Shown: positions 6,008 through 6,281 of the stretch, in pieces | Layout of the letters: each line of letters opens with the position of its first letter | Numbering within the stretch: position 1 is the first letter of the stretch | Assembly: GCA_030671645.1 (NCBI GenBank) | Contig: DAOVHV010000062.1 | Span: forward strand, 1-6,281 | Origin: a bacterium | GTDB lineage: Bacteria > Bipolaricaulota > Bipolaricaulia > UBA7950 > UBA9294 | Length of the DNA stretch: 6,281 nucleotides | Reading direction: 5' to 3' | Program-made: the position numbers and the translations under genes | The notes under the pieces: generated by a model | Seen by the model: the letters and a program-made list of their open reading frames with translations, nothing else | Database searches by the model: none | Told to the model about the DNA's origin: nothing

Positions 6008-6281
6008 GTTCTTCGATTTCTTGCAGCTTGCCGGACGGAGCATTATCCACCGCAAAATGCGTAGCTGGCTGACTGTCATCGGCGTCTTCATCGGAATTAC
6101 GGCCGTTGTGGCTCTCATTTCGATTGGTCTGGGTTTCGACAAGACGATTAAGGAACAAGTTTCAGGGGTCTTCGGGGTCGATACGTTCATCGTCATGGAT
6201 GAAAACGTGTTTGGCCCAGGGGCTCACAATGGAGGAGGTGCCGAGGAGTTTGCACTTGACCTCGAGCTTCTTCGCTCAATC
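6000..6281 (+). CDS. MacB/FtsX-like ABC permease, 3' end missing
   Basis: The first 94 residues of an inner-membrane permease; it continues beyond the window. The N-terminus (MRKFFDFLQLAGRSIIHRK) is a basic amphipathic cytoplasmic segment. About 22-45 (RSWLTVIGVFIGITAVVALI and on) is the first transmembrane helix, with the LTVIGVFIGI pattern typical of MacB and LolC/E-like permeases. Residues after about 46 begin the periplasmic core (KTIKEQVSGVFGVDTFIVMDENV), with a Gly-rich loop at about 72-80. The start overlaps the ATPase stop by 8 bases and has AAGGAGGT at 5985-5992, so the two products should form an ATPase-permease pair. In the complete protein I would expect three more helices after a periplasmic domain of about 200-250 residues (family knowledge). 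MacB proper carries its ATPase fused; here it is separate. Confidence 0.88.
   Translation, partial: MRKFFDFLQLAGRSIIHRKMRSWLTVIGVFIGITAVVALISIGLGFDKTIKEQVSGVFGVDTFIVMDENVFGPGAHNGGGAEEFALDLELLRSI

Overview
The window is a tightly packed, single-strand (+) bacterial gene cluster of seven genes, cut at both ends. In order: the 3' part of a MarR-family regulator, two full-length ABC exporter half-transporters, a small coiled-coil lipoprotein, an acidic secreted protein of unknown function, a LolD/MacB-type ABC ATPase with an unusual C-terminal tail, and the first 94 codons of a MacB/FtsX-like permease. The lipobox protein and the LolD/MacB-type pair point to a bacterium, probably with a diderm envelope. 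Base composition is moderately GC-rich and Shine-Dalgarno sites are close to consensus. I cannot name the phylum from the sequence; an uncultured lineage is possible but not shown.

Layout. Bases 1-4363 form one translationally coupled block. The regulator and first transporter overlap by 4 bases (ATGA), the two transporters by 8, and the second transporter and lipoprotein by 4 (ATGA). The MarR promoter and any operator lie upstream of the window. A 76-base gap (4364-4439) is the only real intergenic space; it holds two adjoining small inverted repeats and no convincing promoter or terminator. The second block (4440-6281) has a 2-base gap between the secreted protein and the ATPase, and an 8-base overlap between the ATPase and the permease.

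Function. The first block reads as a MarR-controlled heterodimeric ABC exporter (BmrCD / LmrCD / TM287-288 type). The first subunit has a degenerate ATPase site (Asp for the catalytic Glu, Gln for the H-loop His) and an intact LSGGQ. The second has intact catalytic residues but an LSEGQ signature. The deviations all fall in the same composite nucleotide site, as expected for an asymmetric heterodimer. The second block resembles LolCDE/MacB-type systems, which move lipoproteins or envelope substrates, or transmit mechanical force, rather than classic drug exporters. The lipoprotein and the lysine-free secreted protein are candidate envelope partners or substrates.

The most unusual part is 5704-5992, the 3' end of the ATPase gene. 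A 135-base unit occurs twice in frame. Each copy holds three hairpins, and the diverged hairpins keep their pairing through compensatory base changes. The protein gains a tail of about 95 Ala/Ser/Gly/charged residues. This looks like a structured palindromic repeat element within, or read as, coding sequence directly upstream of the permease start.
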